From Fusobacterium varium (GTDB taxonomy: Bacteria; Fusobacteriota; Fusobacteriia; Fusobacteriales; Fusobacteriaceae), in assembly GCA_002356455.1 (NCBI GenBank), contig AP017970.1, positions 1-64,000 on the forward strand: a DNA stretch of 64,000 nucleotides, written 5' to 3'. The position numbers were made by a program, and so were the translations under genes. This document shows positions 8,045 to 17,232 of this stretch, piece by piece (the first letter of the stretch is position 1; each line of letters starts with the position of its first letter). The notes under the pieces were generated by a model. That model made no database searches and was not told the origin of the DNA. It saw only the letters and a program-made list of their open reading frames with translations.

Positions 8045-8904
8045 TGAAAAAGAAGATTTTGATTATATTCTGTCTGCTATCTTCACTTATGATGGCAGCA
8101 GATCAAGCAGAAATAAATCCTGATTATAACATAGAAGCCACAGAATATATAGATTTTTCTATGGCTGAACCTGAAATAAGAAGTGGTGCAAAAGCAGCCA
8201 GACAAAATATAGGAACTACCTTTGTCTATAATGAAAAAGATATGTACCGTATCTACTGTAGAGAAGGCTTTTTAACAACAATATATTTTAACCCAGATGA
8301 AGAAATCACTTTTATGGCTGGTGGAGATACTGAAAGATGGACTGTAGAAGAAGGAATAACAGGTAGTAAAGATGGAAATAGAACTATTGTCACTTTAAAA
8401 CCTTTTATGACAGGGATTAAAACAAATCTAATTATAAATACTAACAAAAGAACCTATAACTTCTTTTTACATGCTGCTAACGATTGGTATAACCCAATGG
8501 TTAGTTTTCAATACCCACAAGATATTATGTTAAAAAATCTTAAAAGAAAGCAGCAAGACGCACAGCTTACACCAGTTAACTTAGAGAATTTGAATTATGA
8601 TTATACTTGGAAAAAAACAAAAGACCCTTGGAACCCTATTCAAGTTTTTGATGATGGAAAACAAACTTTTGTTGTATTGAGTAAAAAATCAAGTTCTTAT
8701 CCTATTCCTGTTCTCTTTATAAAAGATGAACAAACAGGAAAAGAAGCAATGGTAAGAGAGGGGTATAATCCAAAAACTAATATCTATACAATAGACCGAT
8801 TAGTAAGCCAGATTGTGTTGCAATATGGAAAGAAAAAGATAATTATTAAAAAAGATGGTAGCTTTATTAAGCAGCCAAAAGATCATTACCCAGTAAGACT
8901 TTAG
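8044..8904 (+). CDS. trbG: VirB9/TrbG-like outer-membrane-complex protein
   Basis: A 286-aa secreted protein. The signal peptide KKKILIIFCLLSSLMMA is followed by an N-terminal VirB9/TrbG domain (MYRIYCREGFLTTIYFNPDE near residue 65, and GIKTNLIINTNKRTYNF near 130). The C-terminal domain contains NYDYTWKK (~185) and the ending seen in TrbG proteins, where Gly-Lys-Lys precedes hydrophobic strands. VirB9 forms the outer ring of the core channel with VirB10. It is 10 nt upstream of trbI. Confidence 0.88.
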   Translation: MKKKILIIFCLLSSLMMAADQAEINPDYNIEATEYIDFSMAEPEIRSGAKAARQNIGTTFVYNEKDMYRIYCREGFLTTIYFNPDEEITFMAGGDTERWTVEEGITGSKDGNRTIVTLKPFMTGIKTNLIINTNKRTYNFFLHAANDWYNPMVSFQYPQDIMLKNLKRKQQDAQLTPVNLENLNYDYTWKKTKDPWNPIQVFDDGKQTFVVLSKKSSSYPIPVLFIKDEQTGKEAMVREGYNPKTNIYTIDRLVSQIVLQYGKKKIIIKKDGSFIKQPKDHYPVRL

Positions 8905-8914
8905 GAGGTGGAAT

Positions 8915-10081
8915 ATGAGCCAGTTTGATGATGAAGAAATAAGAGAAGAAGAAAACATAAATCGTGAAGAAGAAAATCCTACACCACCTCCTAAACCTCC
9001 TTTTTTAGGGAGGCATATCAATTTTAAGATTATATATATGATAATAGGTGCAGTTCTCCTTTACTTGATAATAAGCGTTTTTAGAGGTCCTAGCATTAAT
9101 GGAAAAGATAAAACTAAGGATTCTAAAAAAGGAGTTCAAAAAGTAGAAGCTAACCTCAATGCTGGTTATGGGGATATAGATTTTAAAGAACCAAAATATG
9201 AGGACACTATAAAAGATACAGGAGTAAATACAGTTTATATAAATCAAGGGGGAGAGCAAAAAAATCAAGTAAATCAAGAAGAATTAGAACGGCTTAGAAA
9301 GCTTCAAGAAGAAGCTAACAAAGCTAAAAGAAGTCCAATAGGTTTTAAATCTGTAAGAGCTGAAACTGTTCAAACAGCACAAGGTACAGGTTCAGGTCGT
9401 GAGGAAGATTACGACCAAAACAGACAAGCTTCTAAAAAAGCCTTTCTCTATGAAGAAAAAAGAAATAATTTTGTACTCAATAGTGCAATAGTACCAGCAA
9501 TAAGTCCATATACTATAACCGCAGGGGATTTTATTCCAGCAGTTGTAATTACTGGAATGAATAGTGATCTTGCAGCTAAAACCATTGTAGCTCAAGTATC
9601 AGAAAATATATACGATACTATAAACCATAAGTTTTTACTTATACCACAAGGAACAAGAATTTTAGGAAAATATGACAGTAATGTCACTTGGGGTCAAGAA
9701 AGGTTACTTGTAGTATGGCAACGCTTGATTTTTCCTGATGGAAGTAGCCTTGACCTTGATAATATGCAAGGCGTGGATTTGACAGGACAAGCAGGAATAA
9801 CAGGAAAAGTTAATAATCATTTTGCTAGTTTACTTAAAGGAGTTCTTCTTTCATCAGCTCTTGGTGCTGCTGGTGCAGTAGTAACAGATAATGATGATAA
9901 CTGGCGTAATGCTGCTGCAAGTGGAGCAGGAGAGCAAATTATAACAATAGGAGATAAATTCGCTTCAAAAGCACTTGATAGACAACCTACTATAACAATT
10001 AAAGCAGGAGATAGATTTAATATCATGGTTCATGCAGATATGCTTTTAAGACCATATAAATCTCAAAGAGCGAGTTGGTAG
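8915..10081 (+). CDS. trbI: VirB10/TrbI-like channel protein
   Basis: A 388-aa protein with a cytoplasmic Pro-rich start (TPPPKPPF), one membrane helix near residues 38-58 (IIYMIIGAVLLYLIISVF), and a linker with Gln/Glu-rich helix. The C-terminal VirB10 beta-barrel domain begins near residue 185 (VLNSAIVPAISPYTITAG). Its signature pieces are LLIPQGTRILGKYDS, LIFPDGSSLDLDNMQG and INIMV-type FNIMVHADMLL at the end. It spans both membranes and gates the channel. AGGAGG lies 8 nt upstream. Confidence 0.92.
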   Translation: MSQFDDEEIREEENINREEENPTPPPKPPFLGRHINFKIIYMIIGAVLLYLIISVFRGPSINGKDKTKDSKKGVQKVEANLNAGYGDIDFKEPKYEDTIKDTGVNTVYINQGGEQKNQVNQEELERLRKLQEEANKAKRSPIGFKSVRAETVQTAQGTGSGREEDYDQNRQASKKAFLYEEKRNNFVLNSAIVPAISPYTITAGDFIPAVVITGMNSDLAAKTIVAQVSENIYDTINHKFLLIPQGTRILGKYDSNVTWGQERLLVVWQRLIFPDGSSLDLDNMQGVDLTGQAGITGKVNNHFASLLKGVLLSSALGAAGAVVTDNDDNWRNAAASGAGEQIITIGDKFASKALDRQPTITIKAGDRFNIMVHADMLLRPYKSQRASW

Positions 10082-10082
10082 T

Positions 10083-12011
10083 ATGAAAAAAGAAACTAAA
10101 AAGAAAATATCAGCAGTTGTATTTATAAGTAGTTTTTTCTTTGCATTATGGGGAGCAACTCAAACTTTTGCTAAATATACAGGGTATGCAAAAGGGCTAG
10201 GGAAGCCTTTAATGGTTGTAAAAGAAATACCAATATATCCTCCACATAAATATCTTGAATGGGGTAAATATAAGGATAATGCACCACAAGCATATCAAAA
10301 GGCAAATGGAAATTTTTTTATGGGATTAGTAATTGGAATGTTTCTTGTAGGAGCTATAAATTACAAGAAACAAAAGGTTACAACTCATGGATCGGCAGAA
10401 TGGGCAAGTAAAAATGATATTGATGAAATGGGATTTTTTCCATATAAGGAAACAGGGTTAATTATTAAAAAGAAACCTTACGAAAAAGACTATAAATATT
10501 CAGGAACATTAGGAATATATCAAAAAAATATATTAAAAAACCAAACTATAAATAAAAAATTAAGAGAGCCTGAATACAAAAAAGATGGAGTATTTGTAGG
10601 TCGTGATAAATGGGGAAGAGATTTAATTGATAATTCATCAGGTCATGTTATGATGATTGCTAAAACAGGGGGAGGGAAAGGAGTATCAGTTGTTCTTCCA
10701 ACTCTTTGGACTTGGAAAGGTGGAAGTCTTATAAATGATATTAAAGGGGAAAACTGGCAATATACAGCTTCTTACAGAAGAAATGTATTAGGACATAAAG
10801 TTTTAAGATTTCAGGCTACAGCAGATGGAATAACCAGCGTAAGCTGCAAATATAATCCTTTAGTTGAAATTAGAAAGGGAACAGTTTTTGAATATCAAGA
10901 TGCAAAAATAATAGCTGAAACACTTATTGCACCTGAAAAAGCGAAAGACCCATTTTTTGGACCAAGTGCAGTAAATTATTTAACAGCAGTCATATTGCAT
11001 GTTCTATATATAAAACAAAATAAAGTAGCTTCTTTAGCAGATGTATATAGGTTTATTACTTCTCCTGATTCATCAGAAGAAGATAAACTGGAACAAATGA
11101 GAACAGCTATTCATAATTCAGATGGGAAAGAAAGCCTTTTTGAAGAAATATATGGAGAAGTAATAATATTAGATGATATAGAAAGACCAAGAACACACCC
11201 TATTGTAAGTCCAGTAGGGGCGGAAATGATGGGGAGAGCTCCAAATGAAAGGTCAGGAATAATTTCAAGTGCAAAGACAGAATTAGCTGTATTTGTTGTA
11301 CCTACAATAGCTAGAAATACTGATTCATCAGATTTTAGAATAGATGATTTAATGAATTACGAAGTGCCAGTAGATTTGTACTTTGTTACCCCTCCAAATG
11401 CTGTAGATATATCAGCAGCTTTACTTAAATTATTTATCAATCAAATAGTTTTTATTTTGACAAACAATATGGATATTAATGATAGAGGGGAAAATGTTGC
11501 ATTTAAGCATAGATTCTTATTCTTGATGGATGAATTACCAGCAATAGGAAGAGTTGAGCTGTTTCATAAAGCTATTTCATATATACGGGGATATGGAATG
11601 AAAGCCTTGATAATCATTCAAGATATGAAGCAGTTAAAAGCTATTTATGGAGAAAACAATTCATTTTTAGGGAATATGACAACCTCTATATACTACAGTA
11701 CAAATGACGTAGATACAGCACAATATATTGAAAAGAGGATAGGAAATACTACAGTGCTTACAACTTCTAAATCATACAAAGGTGGAGGTTTTTTACCATC
11801 AGTAAACTATAATAAAAGTTATGCTGGTAGACCTTTAATAACAGCAGGAGAAATACATAATTTAGATGAAAATACCTCTATTATTTTAAAAGCAGGAACA
11901 AAGCCAATACAAGGAAAACTTGCTAAATGGTATGTAGATGAAGGATTTCAAGACAGATTTAAAAGATATCCAAAACTTGGAGATAATGCAAAATCAGATA
12001 AAATTAGATAA
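10083..12011 (+). CDS. traG: VirD4/TraG type IV coupling protein
   Basis: A 642-aa ATPase that would deliver the relaxase-DNA complex to the channel. Two N-terminal membrane helices are at residues ~10-30 and 75-95. A Walker A variant KTGGGKG lies at residues 194-200 and a Walker B FLFLMDELPAIG has Asp483 and Glu484. The HGSAEWAS segment near residue 105 is also typical of TraG. It starts one base after the trbI stop. The length is usual for the family. Confidence 0.93.
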   Translation: MKKETKKKISAVVFISSFFFALWGATQTFAKYTGYAKGLGKPLMVVKEIPIYPPHKYLEWGKYKDNAPQAYQKANGNFFMGLVIGMFLVGAINYKKQKVTTHGSAEWASKNDIDEMGFFPYKETGLIIKKKPYEKDYKYSGTLGIYQKNILKNQTINKKLREPEYKKDGVFVGRDKWGRDLIDNSSGHVMMIAKTGGGKGVSVVLPTLWTWKGGSLINDIKGENWQYTASYRRNVLGHKVLRFQATADGITSVSCKYNPLVEIRKGTVFEYQDAKIIAETLIAPEKAKDPFFGPSAVNYLTAVILHVLYIKQNKVASLADVYRFITSPDSSEEDKLEQMRTAIHNSDGKESLFEEIYGEVIILDDIERPRTHPIVSPVGAEMMGRAPNERSGIISSAKTELAVFVVPTIARNTDSSDFRIDDLMNYEVPVDLYFVTPPNAVDISAALLKLFINQIVFILTNNMDINDRGENVAFKHRFLFLMDELPAIGRVELFHKAISYIRGYGMKALIIIQDMKQLKAIYGENNSFLGNMTTSIYYSTNDVDTAQYIEKRIGNTTVLTTSKSYKGGGFLPSVNYNKSYAGRPLITAGEIHNLDENTSIILKAGTKPIQGKLAKWYVDEGFQDRFKRYPKLGDNAKSDKIR

Positions 12012-12031
12012 CAAGGGGGTTACATAAATAA

Positions 12032-12385
12032 ATGGATAAAGAGAATAAAGAAAAAATAAAAGTAGATCAGGAAGGGAAAAAACCTATACCAAGGCGGATA
12101 TTACAAGAGGAAAGAATAAGAAAACTTAGAGAAGATTTAAGAAAAGCACAAGAAAAGAAAAAAGAATATGTGAGTAATGACGCTTTAAAATTATGGAAAA
12201 AGATAAAACCACTCATATTAAGAGATGAAAGAATACTAATATCATTTCTTGAAAATGAGGAGTTGTTTAATGGACTACTAAAACAAATAGAGGAATATAT
12301 AAACAAAAATATTCCTTTAGAAGATAAAACAAAAGAAATAGAGGAAGTGAAGGAAGATGACACAACTACAGGAGAACACAATTGA
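12032..12385 (+). CDS. Hypothetical charged cytoplasmic protein
   Basis: A 117-aa, highly charged, probably helical protein without signal or membrane segment. The first half is Lys/Arg-rich (RRILQEERIRKLREDLRKAQ) and the C-terminus is Glu-rich. It overlaps the start of the VirB11 gene by 29 nt, so its translation is coupled to that ATPase. No family is recognised; a small adaptor or assembly role is possible from the position alone. Confidence 0.65.
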   Translation: MDKENKEKIKVDQEGKKPIPRRILQEERIRKLREDLRKAQEKKKEYVSNDALKLWKKIKPLILRDERILISFLENEELFNGLLKQIEEYINKNIPLEDKTKEIEEVKEDDTTTGEHN

Positions 12386-13292
12386 GGTTCTTAAATTCTC
12401 TTTTGGACCTGAAATAATGGGATTTTTAAATGATAAAGATGTTATAGAAGTATATCTCAATGACAATCAAGAATTATGGATAGACACTTTATCAGAGGGA
12501 AGAAAAAAAACAGGGCTGAGAATATCATATGAAGATAGTTTAAGAATAAATACTATTGTTGCTGGTGCAGTTGGTACTGAAATAAATATGAAAAATCCTC
12601 TTGTAACAGCAGAGCTTCCAATAGGAGGTAGTCGTTTTCAAGGGGAGATACCCCCTGTTGTGAAAAATCCTACATTCAATATAAGAAAAAAAGCAATAAA
12701 GATATTCACATTAGAAGAGTATGTAGATAATGGCACAATGACAGAAAAGCAGTATAACAGTATCTGTAAAGCAGTAAAAGAAAAGAAAAATATCCTAGTA
12801 ATTGGAGGAACAAGTTCAGGAAAAACAACTTTATGTAACGCTATTATCAATGAAATGGCAAAATACCAAGAAAGAATGATAATCATAGAAGATACCCAAG
12901 AACTTCAATGTGCTTGTGATGACAGAGTATTTTTAAGAACATCAGATACAGTGTCAATAAGGGATTTAATAAAAGCAACCCTAAGAATGCGACCAGACCG
13001 TATAAGTATAGGAGAAATAAGGGGAGGGGCAGCACTAGACCTATTAAAAGCATGGAACAGCGGACATCCAGGTGGAATATGTACAATTCACGCTGATTCC
13101 CCTAGAGCAGGGCTAGACCAGTTAGAACAGTACATTTCAGAGGTTTCAGTTAGCCCACAACAGAGAATGATTTCAAGAGTAGCTCATATCCTTGTCTTTA
13201 TTAAAAGAGAAGGCTTAAAAAGGGTAATAGGAAGTATAGCAGAGGTTAAAGGATATAAAGATGGAGAATATATTTTAGAGGAGGTTAAGTAA
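12357..13292 (+). CDS. trbB: VirB11/TrbB traffic ATPase
   Basis: A 311-aa hexameric ATPase of the GspE/VirB11 class that powers pilus assembly and substrate transfer. The Walker A motif GGTSSGKTT begins at residue ~150 and is followed by the Asp-box region IIIEDTQELQC. Then come LRMRPDRISIGEIRGG (Walker B region) and the His-box GHPGGICTIHADSP. It is full length and abuts the VirB3 gene (stop and ATG share one base). Confidence 0.95.
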   Translation: MTQLQENTIEVLKFSFGPEIMGFLNDKDVIEVYLNDNQELWIDTLSEGRKKTGLRISYEDSLRINTIVAGAVGTEINMKNPLVTAELPIGGSRFQGEIPPVVKNPTFNIRKKAIKIFTLEEYVDNGTMTEKQYNSICKAVKEKKNILVIGGTSSGKTTLCNAIINEMAKYQERMIIIEDTQELQCACDDRVFLRTSDTVSIRDLIKATLRMRPDRISIGEIRGGAALDLLKAWNSGHPGGICTIHADSPRAGLDQLEQYISEVSVSPQQRMISRVAHILVFIKREGLKRVIGSIAEVKGYKDGEYILEEVK

Positions 13293-13540
13293 TGGAATAT
13301 AGACAACCAATATGTCAAGCCTTTACACAAGATATCCTTTTTGCTGGTGGAGCAAAAGAACCAGTAGGACTAAATGTAATGTTTGCCATAATATCAGTTT
13401 TTGCCACAAGTAGTGGTTGGTTATTACCTTTATTTATAATAAATCACAAATATTTATTAGTGCCTCTTACAAAAAATGACCCTAAATTTTTTACAGCTTT
13501 TATAAGATATGCACAATATAGAAAATATTATCATAGATAA
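13292..13540 (+). CDS. trbD: VirB3/TrbD-like membrane protein
   Basis: An 82-aa protein with a short N-terminal stretch containing the family's P-x-x-x-A pattern (QPICQAFTQDILFAGGAKEP), one or two membrane helices (residues ~28-50), and a basic end (IRYAQYRKYYHR). VirB3 works with the VirB4 ATPase, whose gene follows after 20 nt. The size and position between VirB11 and VirB4 match P-type systems. Confidence 0.85.
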   Translation: MEYRQPICQAFTQDILFAGGAKEPVGLNVMFAIISVFATSSGWLLPLFIINHKYLLVPLTKNDPKFFTAFIRYAQYRKYYHR

Positions 13541-13560
13541 ATAAGGGAGAGATAAAAAAA

Positions 13561-16053
13561 ATGATGGAAAAAATATTAGATTCAATATCAAAAATTATCA
13601 ATCCTCCACAACAACAGAAACAATTTATACTTAATCCTGATAGTCTGGCTGATTTGCTGCCATGGGGATATTTCGCAGAAGGTACAGAATTTCCAATAAT
13701 GATAAATAAAGATGGAAGGTTTCAAACAACATTTAGGTTTAGAGGATATGACCTTGATAGTTCTACAGTAAGTCAATTAACAAGAGACGCAGATGTTCTA
13801 AATAATGCTTTGAAAAGACTAGGGAGTGACTGGTCTTTTCATGTAGATGCAATAAGGAAAAAAAGCAGGGATTATAGTACAAAAGAGGGGATAAAGAATA
13901 TACCAGTTTATCTTTTAGAAGTTGAAAGAGAGGAATTTTTTAAAAGTGGATTTCACTATGAAAGTGAATATTACATAACTTTTTCTTGGCTTACACCTAC
14001 AGACAAGCTGAAAAAAGCAGGAAATTTATTCTTTGAGAGAAGCGATGAAATAGAAATAATAAACACAACAGAAGAAAATTTAAAATATTACAAGAATGAG
14101 CTTATAAATATAGATGGTCTTTTATCATCTGTATTTAAAGAGTTTGAAGTTTTAACAGAAGAAGAAACACTAACTTATTACCATTCTTTAGTATCTGATA
14201 CAGAATTTACAGTAAAAGTACCAGAAGCAAAAGTATTTTTGGATAACTATATTACAGATTGTGGAATAGTAACAGGAACAGAACCTAAATTAGGAACTAA
14301 ACATTTAAGAATGATATCTGTTCTTGGTTTTCCAAATGAAAGTATACCTTGTATATTAGACAGCTTAAATAAAACTAACATTGAATATAGATGGAATACA
14401 AGGTTTTTATGTCTTGATAAGCTCACAGGGCAGAAATTAATAGATGATAGAACAGGAAAGTGGTTTTCAGCAAGACAGAGCCTAAAACAGATGATAACTG
14501 AAATTTTTACACAAAAAGAAACAAGATTTGTAAATAAGAATGCTCTTAGAAAAACAACAGAACTAGAAAGGGAAAGACAGCTTTTAGATGAGGGAAGTAC
14601 AGGATTAGGTTATTATACAACAGTGATTATAGTTGAAGATGAAAACCAGGCACAAGTAGAGAAAAAAGCTATGGAAATAAAGAAAACACTAAATAATCTT
14701 AATTTTACAGCAGAAATAGAGACGTTTCTTTCATTCGACGCTTGGCTTGGAACAATGCCAGGGAATACTGTTTGTAATGTAAGAAAACCTCCAATGAACA
14801 CTATTGTTTTATCACATTTGTTACCTACAAGTGCTATATGGGCAGGAGAACACTGGAATAAGCATTTAAACGAACCACCTTTGGTATATACACAGACTAC
14901 AGGAAATACACCATTTAGGCTAAATCTACATTTTGGAGATGTAGCACACTCTTTATTGGTTGGACCTACAGGAGCTGGAAAATCAGTACATTTAGCATTT
15001 ATACAAGGGCAGTATTTAAAATACAAAAATGCTCGAATTATAGCCTTTGATAAGGGAGGCTCTACAAGGGTACTTAATAAAGCTGCTGGGGGAATATTTT
15101 ATGATCTAGGAAGTAAAGGGCTAAAATTTCAACCACTAGGGAAATGTGATGATGAAATAGAAAGATTATGGTGTCAAGAATGGATTGAAGAAGTTTTAAC
15201 TTTAAATGAAGGTATAAAACTAACACCACTTCAAAAGACATATATAAGTGAAGCTTTAAAATCTGTAGGAACTATGCCAAAGAGTTTAAGAACTATGAGT
15301 TCTTTTGTAAATATAATTGCAGGAATGGATCAGGAATTAAAAATAGCATTAGCAAAATATACAGGAAAAGAAATACTAGGTCAATATTTTGATGGAGATA
15401 GTGATTTCATGGAAGCTAATGCTTCTTACATAGTATTTGAAATGGAGAAAATATCTCAATCAAAAATGGCTGTAACTCCTGCTCTATCTTATTTATTCCA
15501 TAAAATAGAAACAGAATTGTTGGATGGTAGACCTACTTTAATCACACTTGATGAATGCTGGTTATTCTTTGATAATCCACAATTTGAAGCTAAAATTCGT
15601 GAGTGGTTAAAAGTTCTTAGGAAGAAAAATGCAGGAGTATTATTTGCTACTCAATCATTAACGGATATAGCAAATTCTAGCATATTAAGTGCAGTATTGG
15701 ACGCTTGTTATTCAAGAATATATTTAGCTAACCAAAACGCAATGACTAAAGAACATACAGAAACATACACAGCATTTGGACTAAATGAAACAGAAATATA
15801 TATACTTACACAAATGACAGAAAAGAAGCATTACTATTTTAAAAGTCCTAAAGGAAGCAGATTATATGAACTAGCTTTAAGTCCATTAGAACTGGCTTAC
15901 ACGGCTACAGCAGGAGAGGACGACCAGAAGAAATACAAAGAATTAGAATATTTAGATACAAAAGAATTTAATATTGAATGGCTAAATTACAAAGGACTTG
16001 ATGGAAAGATGTTTGTAGATGGAGCAATTCAGATGATGAAAGGGGAGGAATAA
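13561..16053 (+). CDS. trbE: VirB4/TrbE secretion ATPase
   Basis: An 830-aa AAA+ ATPase, the largest component of the secretion machine. The N-terminal CagE/TrbE domain spans residues ~1-440. Walker A GPTGAGKS is at ~468-475, Walker B LITLDECWLFFD has Asp664 and Glu665, and VLFATQSLTDI follows near residue 700. It is soluble or peripherally membrane-bound and energises pilus biogenesis. GGGAGAG precedes the ATGATG start; the second ATG may also be used. Confidence 0.95.
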   Translation: MMEKILDSISKIINPPQQQKQFILNPDSLADLLPWGYFAEGTEFPIMINKDGRFQTTFRFRGYDLDSSTVSQLTRDADVLNNALKRLGSDWSFHVDAIRKKSRDYSTKEGIKNIPVYLLEVEREEFFKSGFHYESEYYITFSWLTPTDKLKKAGNLFFERSDEIEIINTTEENLKYYKNELINIDGLLSSVFKEFEVLTEEETLTYYHSLVSDTEFTVKVPEAKVFLDNYITDCGIVTGTEPKLGTKHLRMISVLGFPNESIPCILDSLNKTNIEYRWNTRFLCLDKLTGQKLIDDRTGKWFSARQSLKQMITEIFTQKETRFVNKNALRKTTELERERQLLDEGSTGLGYYTTVIIVEDENQAQVEKKAMEIKKTLNNLNFTAEIETFLSFDAWLGTMPGNTVCNVRKPPMNTIVLSHLLPTSAIWAGEHWNKHLNEPPLVYTQTTGNTPFRLNLHFGDVAHSLLVGPTGAGKSVHLAFIQGQYLKYKNARIIAFDKGGSTRVLNKAAGGIFYDLGSKGLKFQPLGKCDDEIERLWCQEWIEEVLTLNEGIKLTPLQKTYISEALKSVGTMPKSLRTMSSFVNIIAGMDQELKIALAKYTGKEILGQYFDGDSDFMEANASYIVFEMEKISQSKMAVTPALSYLFHKIETELLDGRPTLITLDECWLFFDNPQFEAKIREWLKVLRKKNAGVLFATQSLTDIANSSILSAVLDACYSRIYLANQNAMTKEHTETYTAFGLNETEIYILTQMTEKKHYYFKSPKGSRLYELALSPLELAYTATAGEDDQKKYKELEYLDTKEFNIEWLNYKGLDGKMFVDGAIQMMKGEE

Positions 16054-16055
16054 AT

Positions 16056-16799
16056 ATGAAAAATAGAATATTATTAATGTTTTTAACATTATCAGCAATA
16101 GCAGCAGCAGAAGGAATACAAACAGTGGGAGTGGCTGGGAATTACAGCACTTCCATTTATAAAGGTAAAAACCAAATAAGACCCTTACCACTTGTAAATT
16201 TAAACTATAACAGATTTTTTATAAAAGGACTAAAGCCAGGATTTACTCTTTATGAAGAACCACAATTTAAGGTAAATGCCATTATTGACCCCCTGGGAGG
16301 ATATTTTGATGGTTGGACTGTTAAAGGGTCTAATATGGATAATGGTTATGATGAAATAGATACAAGAAAAACACAATTTATGTATGGACTAGATATAGAT
16401 TTTGAATTTTCAGAAGAAGTTATAGGGAATATTAACTACTTGTTTGGTTCAAAAGGAAGTAAAGGAGAACTTTCTTTAACATATATCATACCAGTTAGTG
16501 AAAGATTGGTTATACTTCCATCAGCAGGGGTTAAATACTATCAATCAAAATGGGTAGATTATTATACTGGTGTTTCATCAGAAGAAGTAAGCAAGAATAC
16601 AAAGATAGATAAAACATACAAAGGAAAAGATTCTTTCAGTGCTAGTGCTTCACTAACTGTGGAATATGCAGTAACAGAGCAGTTATCAGCTAATACTTTT
16701 GTGGGGGTAGAGTATTTTGGAGATAAAATATCTGATTCTCCTATAGTAAAAGATAATCATAGAGTATATGGAGGAATAGGGATTAGATATAGTTTTTAA
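16056..16799 (+). CDS. MipA/OmpV-like outer membrane protein
   Basis: A 247-aa protein with a signal peptide (KNRILLMFLTLSAIAAAEG) and alternating beta strands ending in an aromatic residue (YGGIGIRYSF), as in outer membrane barrels. The segment RPLPLVNLNYNRFFIKG and the later GYDEIDTRKTQF are characteristic of the MipA/OmpV scaffold. It follows VirB4 by 2 nt, so it belongs to the transfer operon. An outer membrane barrel in this place is unusual and might help anchor the pilus, stabilise mating pairs or act in surface exclusion; that is speculation. Confidence 0.8.
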   Translation: MKNRILLMFLTLSAIAAAEGIQTVGVAGNYSTSIYKGKNQIRPLPLVNLNYNRFFIKGLKPGFTLYEEPQFKVNAIIDPLGGYFDGWTVKGSNMDNGYDEIDTRKTQFMYGLDIDFEFSEEVIGNINYLFGSKGSKGELSLTYIIPVSERLVILPSAGVKYYQSKWVDYYTGVSSEEVSKNTKIDKTYKGKDSFSASASLTVEYAVTEQLSANTFVGVEYFGDKISDSPIVKDNHRVYGGIGIRYSF

Positions 16800-16808
16800 G
16801 GAGGGATT

Positions 16809-16964
16809 ATGATATTTAATAAAATAATTTTTTTATTAATTATTTTTGGAGGAATAATTTTAAGCCATTTATTAAGGCGTTGTACATATAAAATAGCACT
16901 ACTAGAAAAAAGAGTTATAGACATTGAAAATAAATTAAAATTACACAAATTAGAAAGTCATTAA
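16809..16964 (+). CDS. Small single-helix membrane protein
   Basis: A 51-aa ORF starting 9 nt after the OmpV-like gene, with AAGGAGGGATT directly before the ATG. It has one N-terminal membrane helix (NKIIFLLIIFGGIILSHLL) and a basic amphipathic C-terminal helix. No family is recognised. The ribosome site and tight packing support a real gene. Confidence 0.6.
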   Translation: MIFNKIIFLLIIFGGIILSHLLRRCTYKIALLEKRVIDIENKLKLHKLESH

Positions 16965-16974
16965 GGAGGGAAAA

Positions 16975-17124
16975 GTGATTAAAATATTTAATTATATTAC
17001 AAATATTATTACTGTTATTATCTGTTATTTAATTGTAAATGAAAAAATTAGCAATAAATATGCTGCGATACCCATAGTAATGATCTTTATAATCCTTTTT
17101 CTAATTCCTAATATACAAAAATAA
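16975..17124 (+). CDS. Small two-helix membrane protein
   Basis: A 49-aa ORF with a GTG start preceded by AAGGAGGG. It has two hydrophobic stretches separated by a short polar loop (NEKISNKYAA). It lies 10 nt after the previous small gene and closes this run of transfer genes. No family is recognised. Confidence 0.5.
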   Translation: MIKIFNYITNIITVIICYLIVNEKISNKYAAIPIVMIFIILFLIPNIQK

Positions 17125-17136
17125 TAGAAAAATAAA

Positions 17137-17216
17137 TAAGAGTTTAGATGAAATTTTCAGTTTAATTTACTGATAATTTATTCTAAACTCAAAGGGGGTT
17201 TGGGTACTCCCAAGAT
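17137..17216 (+). promoter_or_regulatory. Structured leader ahead of the PcfJ-like gene
   Basis: A 9-bp stem GAGTTTAGA/TCTAAACTC encloses a second small stem TCAGT/ACTGA. It is followed by the short palindrome TTGGG-TACT-CCCAA and then the ribosome site AAAGAGG before the ATG at 17233. There is no T-run after the first stem, so it reads as a folded 5' leader rather than a terminator. The function is unknown. Confidence 0.4.
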
Positions 17217-17232
17217 AAAAGAGGTGTAGAAA

